From contig NZ_UIHB01000002.1 of assembly GCF_900476395.1 (NCBI RefSeq), positions 899,126 through 963,125 of the forward strand: a stretch of DNA of 64,000 nt, in the 5' to 3' direction. Shown piece after piece: positions 29,288-37,186 of the stretch. Both the position numbers and the translations under genes were made by a program. Origin of the DNA: Xanthomonas euroxanthea. GTDB taxonomy: Bacteria; Pseudomonadota; Gammaproteobacteria; Xanthomonadales; Xanthomonadaceae. Below the pieces are notes generated by a model. The model saw nothing but the letters and a program-made list of their open reading frames with translations, was not told the origin of the DNA and did not search any database. Positions within the stretch are counted from its first letter, which is position 1. Every line of letters begins with the position of its first letter.

Positions 29288-29977
29288 TTAATCAGTACCC
29301 AAAACTTGCTCAGGTCCCTGCTTTCTCCTCAAGGGGGTGCTGCTCCAGGCCGCCGCCTTGCGTTTGAGTGTATGCCAGAAACCCAAGCGGCAAACTCCAT
29401 TTACCAATGCCAATGTTGAGCGAGCCTCCAGAAGAGAGATAAAGTGCCAAAACGTTTTGAACGCTGCAGCGCAGAAAACTACTCCGCCAATGACAAAAAT
29501 GAATCCCTCAGATAGATCCTGTCGAGTGCCAATAAGGATTAGACCAGATCCGGACGTAGCAAGCACAATATAGCTAATCAAGCAACTAATCATCTCAAGT
29601 TCAATGCGGTGGTCTCTGCCGCGCCAGCTAACCGCCCAGGCCATTTTCTCCTGGGTGTCGTCGAAGTCAAAGAAATCGGGGGTCATGGCGACCTTGCGTA
29701 GTTTGCGCGAAGGACACTTCAAACGCGCGATATGCCGGATTAGCTGCGCAGGTATCGTAGCTCCATACCGGTGCTGGATGACTTCTTCTAGCCAAAGATC
29801 GTCATTTCGAAGTGCGTCCGTCTTCCATACATCTAAGAACTCCTTTCGCCGTTGATGCTTTCGGGTAACCAGCGCAAACAGGCCTTTCACCAATGGAACC
29901 GCACCGATGGTTATTAACACCGCTATCGGGATGATATCTCCACCCTGTACTATCTTTGCGATCGTAATCGCGTCCAT
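29288..29977 (-). CDS. Three-TM membrane protein of unknown function
   Basis: A 229-residue protein from the ATG at 29977 (GGAGTGTAGGA upstream). Membrane helices lie near residues 14-36 (IIPIAVLITIGAVPLVKGLF), 125-150 (MISCLISYIVLATSGSGLIL) and 158-180 (FIFVIGGVVFCAAAFKTFW). A basic cytoplasmic segment separates the first two (TRKHQRRKEF, CPSRKLRK). It has no partner gene of known type nearby. Membrane proteins of this kind in defence islands can be effectors, but nothing here proves that. Confidence 0.7.
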   Translation of the reverse strand: MDAITIAKIVQGGDIIPIAVLITIGAVPLVKGLFALVTRKHQRRKEFLDVWKTDALRNDDLWLEEVIQHRYGATIPAQLIRHIARLKCPSRKLRKVAMTPDFFDFDDTQEKMAWAVSWRGRDHRIELEMISCLISYIVLATSGSGLILIGTRQDLSEGFIFVIGGVVFCAAAFKTFWHFISLLEARSTLALVNGVCRLGFWHTLKRKAAAWSSTPLRRKQGPEQVLGTD

Positions 29978-31199
29978 TCCTACACTCCTCCACCCTAAGC
30001 GGGTACTTATAGCAGCCCTCAGCTTCGCTGTGAGTTGTCTCATATTGCGAGACCACCATTCACAAATGTGTGGAATCCATCCCGTTGCGAAAACGATACT
30101 GCTGGCCAGATGGGCGTGCAAGCAACAGCCGCAGTGCTGCTCACGTCTATGAGAATAGGCGGATGCCATCAGCTGGCGAGGCTCCTACTCCCAATCTCGC
30201 TTGGTGAGGTAGCGATGTAGCGATATGCGCAAAAGGCAAAGGTCTCGCATGTGAGCCCCTGGTCGTCGGCCGTGAGTGCAGGTTCTTGCCATCGTCTCCC
30301 AGCTAGAGTGGGCGAAGCGGCTTGGACGACGCGGACAAAATGCAATTTTTAGCTCAGCGATGCTATCAGGCAAATACCCATGACGGCATAGAAAATCGCG
30401 CCTGACGGATTGAGTGTATTACTGGTGGAAAAAATAGTCCGAGTCACTACTTTAGAATCGCACAACTATCGTTGTACTAACGCACATCACAACGTTGCTT
30501 ATAAATTATCTGAGACTGTAAACCCGGGCACCAACTTTTGTTGTGATATACGCAACCTAACTTACTGAATTAACGCGGGTATTGCTTGAGAGCCGCCTGC
30601 CTGCTAGCGTCGGCAAGTAATGCAGTTGCGCTCATGTTGAGTGAGGCTTATCGCCAAAGAGCGTTGATTCGCGCAACGGCGATTCTGCAATGTAGCCCTG
30701 GTCAGCTCGGAACCGGGTCGCCACCTTTTTGACTGCGAATGAAGGCCATCCGCTCGACCAGCGGCGCACTAACAGTTTGCGGACGAATAACCCCTCGATC
30801 ACTTTAAAAGGAAGACGCCTCAGACCAGTAATCGCCGCCACCGTTGAACCACCGCATCGCCGGGAAAACGCGACGGGGCCCTGCAAGGCCCCGCCCACTT
30901 CGCCTTCACAATCGAAGGATTGCGCTTTCTAGGCTGAGGGTCAAGTGTTGCCCAAAAAAGATCAGCTGATAGGGAGTGATAGGAAGCAACAGCGCAAAAC
31001 GCCTCTTGTATGTAGTCGCGTCGCGGGCAAGGAAGAACCTGCACCTGATCGCGGAACGTGGCCGCGTGAACGGACTGGGGGCCGAATACGTTCCAACGGA
31101 AGTGCTTCGCAGGTGCCGGTTCGACTACGACACTTTCGCTTAGGCGCTACGCCGGCCAGCTGATACACGAGAATGATCTGCACCAGCGGATTTGCCCAG
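29978..31199. other. Intergenic region of about 1.2 kb
   Basis: No convincing gene. The part from 30370 to 30600 is AT-rich and holds the repeat cluster listed at 30462-30612. A stem-loop CGGGGCC/GGCCCCG lies at 30874-30893. An 88-residue minus-strand frame at 30632-30898 has no start signal or recognisable family and is not called. Confidence 0.45.
30462..30612. repeat. Boundary-like repeat A of the 20-kb defence block
   Basis: The segment contains CAAC-N4-GTTG palindromes (30463-30474 and 30532-30543), a CAACGTTG (30490-30497), and ends in GCCTGCTAGCGTCG (30599-30612). The last palindrome and the 14-bp ending recur in the same order and orientation at 50431-50504, with 67 against 59 bases between their starts. 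The two copies bracket the toxin/defence genes. They may be attachment or duplication scars; no recombinase lies between them. Confidence 0.45.
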
Positions 31200-32633
31200 C
31201 TAACGCCGGCGCTTCGAGATCAGCTCACAAGGCTGCATCCGTAGCTTGTCCGCAGCCTCGGGAAACAGGAAGGCCAACAGATCGTCATAGCGACGATCGG
31301 GCGCGAACTGTGGATCGCCATCGAGCCAACCGGCGTGGTACTTCCCCACCTTCTTAAGCCATTCTTCCTTATTGCCCCGCGATAACAGCAGCTCGGCACG
31401 ATCGTAGTGCCGCATCATCGCGGAGAAGACCAGCAGTGACCGCTTGTACGAGTTGAACAGCGTATTGGCAAGTTGGATCAAATGCGCCTGGCGGCATGCG
31501 ACCGGTCGCCCCTCTTTGGCCGAGTAAGCGGCCTGCAGGATTGGGAAGAGCCCGTCGTTGTAGAAGAAGTGATCCGGCAAATCGAAGCCCCGCCGGCCGA
31601 ATCGGTCACGGACGTTGTCCCACGACGCGGCGCTGTTGAGACCGTCCGCGTATCCAAGCACCATCGACTCCATCAGTTGACGCAGCGGTGCATCCACGGC
31701 CTCCCGTGCTTTGTACTGATCATATTCCGCCTGGCGACGCAATTGGTCATCCAGCGCAGCGCGAGCGCGGTCATAATCGAAGTAGTAAGTTCGCGGGGCG
31801 CCGACGGCGCTGACATCGAACTGCAACTGGTCGAAATAGACGGTGTCCTGCATGCGGACATCGACGATTGCCCCATCGACCAAGCGGGGCTCGTGCCACG
31901 CGCATTCCATCGTGAAGCGACCCTCACGCTGCGAGCGTTCAAGTGTCACCTGGCTGACGTGGAACGCATTGCGGTTGTTAGAGTAGAAGATGTCGTCTTC
32001 GGCCTGCCGGAACTTGGCGATGTCCAGGTCGCGAAAGAACCAGATCAGCCTGCCCAGGTTGCGGCGGTAGAAGGATTGCCGCTGCGCGATCACGTGCAGG
32101 AAGGTCGTGGAAAGCTGAACTTCCAGCGCCACACGCACGCCATTGCATTCGGTCTGCACATCGGGCTGGCGCCAGCGAATGCCATCCGAATCGACCCAGT
32201 GGCTTTCCACTTCCGGGTTCGTGAAGGCGGGATCGGTGGCGATGCTACGGGCAATAATGGATTTGTAGAGCTTGTGGGCAGCACCCTCCTTGGTGTTGCC
32301 ATACCTCATCGCGCAGATCGCGTCGTGGGACACCCCTCTCGTTCCACCGCAGTCCTCGTTTTTGAAGCGATGCTTGAGGTAGAACCTGTTTTCCGTTTTT
32401 TTGTTCGCGGGAATGGAGCGCAACACCATGGCATTGCCGCACTTCTCGCAGACATAGCGAACCTTGCCGTCCAATAGTTCATGTTCCAGGGCGACACGTC
32501 TTCTTTCCACCAGTTCGGCGTAGTCGCCTTCACCTACGAACTCGTAGAGGTCGAGGCAGCGCCCTTCGGCCAGGTCCAGGACCCCATAGTGCGGCTCGTG
32601 GGCCAGTGCAACTTTCCTTGGCCCGCTATCCAT
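31200..32633 (-). CDS. CoiA/DUF6035-like PD-(D/E)XK nuclease
   Basis: A 477-residue protein. A zinc-ribbon-like segment has C62-x2-C65 and later His88 and Cys95 (VCEKCGNAM, YLKHRF, EDCGG). It is followed by a competence-CoiA-type nuclease core with Asp158 (RQPDVQTE) and Glu171-x-Gln173 (ALEVQLSTT), the PD...ExQ variant typical of that family. Residues from about 200 on are helical and unassigned. DUF6035 proteins are common in defence islands. The start overlaps the end of the frameshifted upstream gene (ATGGATAG), implying translational coupling to it. Confidence 0.75.
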   Translation of the reverse strand: MDSGPRKVALAHEPHYGVLDLAEGRCLDLYEFVGEGDYAELVERRRVALEHELLDGKVRYVCEKCGNAMVLRSIPANKKTENRFYLKHRFKNEDCGGTRGVSHDAICAMRYGNTKEGAAHKLYKSIIARSIATDPAFTNPEVESHWVDSDGIRWRQPDVQTECNGVRVALEVQLSTTFLHVIAQRQSFYRRNLGRLIWFFRDLDIAKFRQAEDDIFYSNNRNAFHVSQVTLERSQREGRFTMECAWHEPRLVDGAIVDVRMQDTVYFDQLQFDVSAVGAPRTYYFDYDRARAALDDQLRRQAEYDQYKAREAVDAPLRQLMESMVLGYADGLNSAASWDNVRDRFGRRGFDLPDHFFYNDGLFPILQAAYSAKEGRPVACRQAHLIQLANTLFNSYKRSLLVFSAMMRHYDRAELLLSRGNKEEWLKKVGKYHAGWLDGDPQFAPDRRYDDLLAFLFPEAADKLRMQPCELISKRRR

Positions 32634-33091
32634 TCCGGCAGAGACCTTCCATCCACGTCATCGATGAACTCTGGCTGCTGGATCCGGCAGCCCGCAACGG
32701 CCTGGCCCCCGGCACGAACTTCAGCCGGGCCAACACTTCGTCGTCCTGTGTCCAATAAGGCCCATCGACACCACCGACATAGTGATCGCCATGCGCCGCT
32801 CCGCAAACCTGGCCATCGTTGGCCCAGTAGATGATCCCAGACGTCTTGGTTGAAACCAGGTGCATGCAAGGGACATGTGTTCGGATCAAGAGGGTCGCCC
32901 CTTCGTCCAGTCGCTCAGGATAGGCAAGAAGTGCGGCCTCCCCGTGTCGAGGACTTCCCGTCCTCGGGATCCTCGAAATCAGCCACCCGAATCGCGGCGA
33001 CCGAAGTGAGCGCTTGGCAGTGATAGCAACGGATATCCACCAGCAATAGGCCGTGGCGTGCGACAGTCAGGGTCGGGCTGCAGGTGGTCAT
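32626..33091 (-). pseudogene. Frameshifted Cys-rich gene upstream of the nuclease
   Basis: The frame starts at 33091 (TTCSPTLTVARHGLLLVDIR, then CYHCQALTSVAAIRVADFED) and stops early. From about 32940 a second frame continues as protein-like sequence (EAALLAYPERLDEGATLLIR, then KTSGIIYWANDGQVCG) to a TAG at 32626 inside the start of the nuclease gene. A one-base slip at the GGGG run near 32940 would explain it. It is either a genuine lesion or a sequencing error; the intact product would be about 155 residues. No family recognised. Confidence 0.55.
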
Positions 33092-33243
33092 GTCGATAGC
33101 TTGCCCAGCTGGCGTATCAATAGATGAGACGCCACTACGCGTCGGCGGATGGTGCGTGATCCGGATGCCAAAATGGCCCAGTAGGATAGTGGCAAGCCAG
33201 CCAGTTAACCGACCTCTTCGGTCGCCCCTGACGCAGGAGATCG

Positions 33244-34365
33244 CTAGTCCCGGTCCTCAATAAGACGTGGCGCGTCCACCGAGTCGATACTCATCTCTTC
33301 GATGGCATCCGCCAGATCGTCCTCCGGCGTGTACTCGTCTGAAACCTGGATACGCAGCATGCCGGTCACCCACAGCTCGGCCTCTTCGTCAGCTTCCACA
33401 ACATAGTCGTTGTGATAGCGGTAACTAGCTCCCCGGCTCTCGATCTCGTGCGCGTCCCATTTGGATACGAAGTAGTTGATGTTGAATATCCCTGCTCCGG
33501 CGAATGGTACGACGTAAACCAGGTCGCCGTGATAAGCAGCGCTATCCCAATCAAACTCGATGTCGTACAAGTTGCCGAACTGGTAGACGTAAGCTTCGCG
33601 ATCATCACCGGGAACGCCGGGTGAACTAAAGCGCATTCCCGGTATCTGCTCTCCGCCGTGGTCGGACACGTACTCCGTGAGCAAGTTCGGGAGAGTGTCG
33701 GTCAAGGCTTTCAGACGCAGCAATAGATTGGCTACGTCGTTGGCCGTATCATGCTGGGCGATGATGGCCTGGACCTCGGTCGATGCCAAGAACTCGTTGA
33801 GGTCGCCGTAATGCGTGATGCTTCCGATATCGGCAACCGAGATGGCCAGCTTCCGATCATTGCACACGAAGATCACAGATCCTGCGTTTGCTAGGTCGAT
33901 CACCGCTTGGTACAGCATCGCGTCGGGAATGTCATCTCGCGTCTTCGCGGATTTGAACGGTGCCCCGGCGGCAAAATAGTTCTTCATGGCGGCAACGGCA
34001 TGGTCACCACTGAGTGCCATCTCACTGACCGCATGCTCCTGCCGCCACACGGCAAAATCGGCACTGTGGGAACCGATTACCTCCTGCTTGCGTGTCTTGA
34101 ACTTCCTCCTCAATTCATCAAGCTCGGCACGTAGATCGCCGGGAATGGGGCCAGCCGCCAGCCGCGTGCTGGCCTTTTCGAAGGCCGCCAGGATCTCTGC
34201 GGCATTGGTATCCAGCTGCGTCTCGAACTCGCGCCTGACAATGTATGGCAGCATAACCTCAACATGACCGTTCTGACACAAGCTGCCCAGTGTCTTGAAG
34301 GCCTGCCCTAGCCGGAACTTGTCGCCGCTGTAGACGTTTGTGTCGAGTACCACTTTGAGCGGCAT
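33244..34365 (-). CDS. PIN-domain nuclease (DUF4935-like)
   Basis: A 373-residue protein. Residues about 1-180 form a PIN domain: the first acid is in VVLDTNVYSGD, and further acids are in RDDIPDAMLY and VCNDRKLAI. The C-terminal half is a separate, acidic beta-rich region (FDWDSAAYHGDLVYVVPFAG). PIN domains are RNases, typically of tRNA or mRNA. The length and fused C-terminal domain set it apart from VapC toxins, and no VapB-like partner is adjacent. GGAAG precedes the start. It is part of a run of minus-strand genes. Confidence 0.8.
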   Translation of the reverse strand: MPLKVVLDTNVYSGDKFRLGQAFKTLGSLCQNGHVEVMLPYIVRREFETQLDTNAAEILAAFEKASTRLAAGPIPGDLRAELDELRRKFKTRKQEVIGSHSADFAVWRQEHAVSEMALSGDHAVAAMKNYFAAGAPFKSAKTRDDIPDAMLYQAVIDLANAGSVIFVCNDRKLAISVADIGSITHYGDLNEFLASTEVQAIIAQHDTANDVANLLLRLKALTDTLPNLLTEYVSDHGGEQIPGMRFSSPGVPGDDREAYVYQFGNLYDIEFDWDSAAYHGDLVYVVPFAGAGIFNINYFVSKWDAHEIESRGASYRYHNDYVVEADEEAELWVTGMLRIQVSDEYTPEDDLADAIEEMSIDSVDAPRLIEDRD

Positions 34366-34416
34366 CGGATGACTTCCTAGTGTCTGATGGATGGGATCAT
34401 ATTTAATCTGCTCCCG

Positions 34417-34659
34417 CTACCGTTTTGGCTTCTGCGTGAGCGCCGAACCCGCTGCTGTTCGTGCGGCCTTGCTTGAGCCGGCGCTATTAAGAGCTTTGGA
34501 TGCCGCAGTAGCTGCACGATTGGAAGTAGTGTTTGTAGTGGAGCGCTGTGATAGTGCAGAACCAGCAGCCGATTTGGCGGACTTGCTCGACCCACTGTCG
34601 CGCAGCACCTTCGATGCAGCTGATGCTGCACGCTTACTTGTTACTTCGGATTTGGCCAT
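34417..34659 (-). CDS. Small basic protein made of two repeats
   Basis: An 80-residue protein composed of two similar halves of about 38 residues: TSKRAASAASKVLRDSGSSK with SAKSAAGSALSQ, and TSNRAATAASKALNSAGSSK with AARTAAGSALTQ. It is Ala/Ser/Lys-rich and has no Cys or aromatic residues. Its start lies inside the end of the preceding gene. Small conserved proteins of this composition accompany membrane and toxin genes, but I know of no assigned function. Confidence 0.7.
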   Translation of the reverse strand: MAKSEVTSKRAASAASKVLRDSGSSKSAKSAAGSALSQRSTTNTTSNRAATAASKALNSAGSSKAARTAAGSALTQKPKR

Positions 34660-35146
34660 CTTTGTTCTCCACTTGCTGTCTAAGTTTGTGGGCTATGTCA
34701 TTCGTCGATGGTTCGTGCAATACGAAAACGGCAATGATGATCAGCAGAGCGGTAAAGACGATAGAGCCGATAACACCGCCAAGAACGTTCATTCCCAACT
34801 GAGGAACCCACCGCCCTAACTTCTGTATCTCAGCAACAACGATCCCTTGGGCAATTTCCTGGCGGTAAGTGTCATCGAATTCTTCGACGGCTTGTGCTCC
34901 GTAGGTACGCAACGCCGCCTCCGCTTCGGCCTTTGCCTTAACGATAGTGCTCTGCGGCTGCGACTCGTACCATGCTTGAACGTCCGCGGTTGTCGGCGAG
35001 TTTCCCGACGTTTCAAATCGGTGCTTTGCCCACTCGATCCGCTGCTCTTCGATGACTGCGAAGGCCAGGAGGCCTAGCAACCAATTTTCATCCGATTCGT
35101 CTACCAGTTCCCTGTAGATATCGTCAGGTCCAGAGTACTTCGGCAT
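34634..35146 (-). CDS. Hypothetical protein with one C-terminal membrane helix
   Basis: A 170-residue protein. The first 120 residues are soluble and helical (WLLGLLAFAVIEEQRIEWAK). One membrane segment follows (VIGSIVFTALLIIIAVFVLH), then a short charged tail. It overlaps the 80-residue repeat protein by 26 bases, so the two are coupled. It starts 215 bp after the ADP-ribosyltransferase-like gene on the same strand. It could tether a partner to the inner membrane; the function is unknown. Confidence 0.7.
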   Translation of the reverse strand: MPKYSGPDDIYRELVDESDENWLLGLLAFAVIEEQRIEWAKHRFETSGNSPTTADVQAWYESQPQSTIVKAKAEAEAALRTYGAQAVEEFDDTYRQEIAQGIVVAEIQKLGRWVPQLGMNVLGGVIGSIVFTALLIIIAVFVLHEPSTNDIAHKLRQQVENKDGQIRSNK

Positions 35147-35361
35147 CTTGCCCCCCGGTCATGTTTGCGGAAAATTCTGCCACACCCAACGAGAGCGCGT
35201 GAGCCAGATAGAATCAACAGGTGGGCTAATGCTTCCGAGCAGAAAGGCCCCGTAGCGACTGCCACAAGTCAGATCACGTTGTTGCTGTGGACTCAATGTC
35301 CGGTTCTGTTCGGAAGCGGACAGGCTCCCGAATGCTAGCCTCGCACAAGACCGCGGCCGAT

Positions 35362-36105
35362 TCAAAGTCGCCGGTTGTCATCGGAGGTAGAACCGCTGCT
35401 TATTGAGTTGCCTCTAAACTTATCTCCCGGAACCCCCCCCTCCCTACCAGAGAGATTTTTGACGCCCCGAACGGTTAATCGTTGCTGGCGATCCAATAAG
35501 ATCTCTTGCTCTGGAGCTTCCCCATTAAGTCCATTGAGCACCGCCTCATTGGGAGGTACCAGAGCTCGAATGCGATCTATGTTCGAAAGCACCAACAACA
35601 CGTTAGATGTTGCAAATCGCTCCGCACTGCTACGGCAAACTGACGTGCTCAGAAATCCATGGAACTGGATAACGTCGCCTTGGACAGCCTCAGAGAGGTT
35701 CAGATACTCATAGAACTCGTCATGGCCAACGCCTTTGTATACCACGCTTGCCGCATCAAAGCGGACTCCATGTGTTTCAAAAAGCAGATCGAGTTCCGTC
35801 TTGCTGTATTCGTAATCCTGGCCATTGGGATCTGTGAAGACCTCTAGAGACCCTAAGCGTTCCTCTGCCGAGTCCCCACCAGTCGCGTAGTAGGCGTACC
35901 TAATACCAGCCCCCACCAACGTCAAGCAATGGTTGAGCTCGTGCGCACTGAGAAAGCGCCCTTCTGCAGAGTGCTGATAGGACCTCAATACGGGATGCTG
36001 GACGGGACTGATTCCGTTGCGGGCCAAGTATTGATCGAAAAGCTTCCACTGAGGATCTTCCGCCAATGTGGGATTTGGGAGCTTAGGAAAAATAGTGGTA
36101 CTCAC
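35362..36105 (-). CDS. ADP-ribosyltransferase-like protein (R-S-E type, Arg replaced by Lys)
   Basis: A 247-residue protein with the three blocks of the ExoS/C3-like ART fold in order. These are VVYKGVGHDEF (Lys124 where Arg is usual), FHGFLSTSVC (the STS strand, 153-155), and PEQEILL with Glu199 and Glu201 as the ExE pair. No signal peptide is visible. Such enzymes transfer ADP-ribose from NAD+ to protein or nucleic acid and occur as toxins, phage proteins and type III effectors. The Lys in block one may weaken activity. A C8 run near 35443 sits inside the gene and could slip. It is the first gene of the minus-strand cluster. Confidence 0.7.
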   Translation of the reverse strand: MSTTIFPKLPNPTLAEDPQWKLFDQYLARNGISPVQHPVLRSYQHSAEGRFLSAHELNHCLTLVGAGIRYAYYATGGDSAEERLGSLEVFTDPNGQDYEYSKTELDLLFETHGVRFDAASVVYKGVGHDEFYEYLNLSEAVQGDVIQFHGFLSTSVCRSSAERFATSNVLLVLSNIDRIRALVPPNEAVLNGLNGEAPEQEILLDRQQRLTVRGVKNLSGREGGVPGDKFRGNSISSGSTSDDNRRL

Positions 36106-36653
36106 TTGCCTACTCTGTCGACGTCTCTATGACTATCCTTTGGGCAGGCATATCTCCAGCCCAAGGACTAAGCGCTACAAGTTAACCACGTTAGAACGCA
36201 AGGGCCAACCATCTTTGGTTGCTAATCGTACGTTTGGCTACCGAGTCCGGCTAGCGCGTTAATTCCTCGGCTCTATAGACAGTCTCGCCCGTACAACCCC
36301 TTCGGGGCAGAAGCAGACATCAGCCCTACCCGCGATAAACATCCCTGATCCCCTGCTCGCTCTACATCCCCTCCCAGCCAGGAGTAGACGAGGGCACAAG
36401 GTCCTCCAGTGGCACCGCCAATCGCCCCGCCGCTTCCAACGGCACCCCAGGGCGCCCCAACCAAGAACACTTTCTGCACGCCTAAAGATGCGCGCCAGGC
36501 CGCCGATAACAGCGTGCACGAAAAGCGGCGGCAGCAGCATCGAGGCACCGCCCGCCTAGCGCGTCGCGTCTCTTCCATTGCGACGGTGCATGACTATGAT
36601 GGCGCCACGTTGCCCTGGCCGATGTCAGGGTGCTACCACCACGGAACACACCA
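36106..36653. other. Divergent intergenic region
   Basis: The region separates the minus-strand toxin cluster from the plus-strand SMI1-HNH-GmrSD operon and should contain both promoters. The only structure I can name is the repeat at 36324-36356, which is related to two others downstream. Confidence 0.4.
36324..36356. repeat. Dispersed repeat R1
   Basis: Reads CCCTACCCGCGATAAACAT then CCCTGATCCCCTGC. Related copies at 46571-46604 (R2) and 47098-47129 (R3) share CCTACC...GATAA...(C/T)CCCTAAT/GAT in the same orientation, and each is followed about 20-30 bases later by GGC(C/T)AG(G/C)AG. The copies flank gene cassettes of the defence block. Confidence 0.5.
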
Positions 36654-37163
36654 ATGCAGAAGACATGGAATCGTCTTGAGCAGTGGCTGCTAGCGCATGA
36701 CCCGACGCGTCTGGCCGATCTGCGCCCCCCGGCTCAAGCCGGCCAGCTTGCCGACCTGGAAGTCACCCTCTCCCTTGCCCTGCCCTACGAACTGGCCGAA
36801 AGCCTGCGCCGGCATGACGGCCAGGCGCGCAAGGGTCCAGGCCTGTTTGGTGAGATGGCCTATTCCGGCTGCGCGGCCATTGCCACCGATTGGGCCACCC
36901 TGACCCGGCTGGCAAGCGATGGCGATTTCGATGACCTGCCCAATGCGCCAGACAACGGCATTGCATCGGCGTGGTGGCATGCGAGCTGGATCCCATTCGC
37001 CGCCAACGGAGCCGGCGACCATCTCTGCATTGATACCGCCCCGTCCCGTGGTGGCCAGGTGGGGCAGATCATCACATTCCAGCACGACCACCCGCGCCGC
37101 CGCCTGGTTGCCCCCTCCCTTGGCACATGGCTGGAAGCTACCGTGCAGAAGGCCGCGCGATGA
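36654..37163 (+). CDS. SMI1/KNR4-like protein (possible immunity protein)
   Basis: About 169 residues from the ATG at 36654; an upstream in-frame ATG at 36630 is possible. It has the SMI1/KNR4 pattern: an N-terminal helix and gate (LADLEVTLSLALPYELAESL), then WIPFAANGAGDHLCIDTAP and the final GTWLEATV helix. The family includes immunity proteins against nuclease toxins in polymorphic toxin systems. The next gene encodes an HNH-containing membrane protein, so it may neutralise that enzyme. It is the first gene of a four-gene plus-strand operon. Confidence 0.8.
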   Translation: MQKTWNRLEQWLLAHDPTRLADLRPPAQAGQLADLEVTLSLALPYELAESLRRHDGQARKGPGLFGEMAYSGCAAIATDWATLTRLASDGDFDDLPNAPDNGIASAWWHASWIPFAANGAGDHLCIDTAPSRGGQVGQIITFQHDHPRRRLVAPSLGTWLEATVQKAAR

Positions 37164-37186
37164 CCCTCCCTTCCCCAGGATCTTCC

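Noticed and set aside
30632-30898. 88-codon minus-strand frame in the 1.2-kb gap
   Set aside because: No ribosome site, no recognisable family, and a GC stem-loop falls inside it. Too weak to call a gene.
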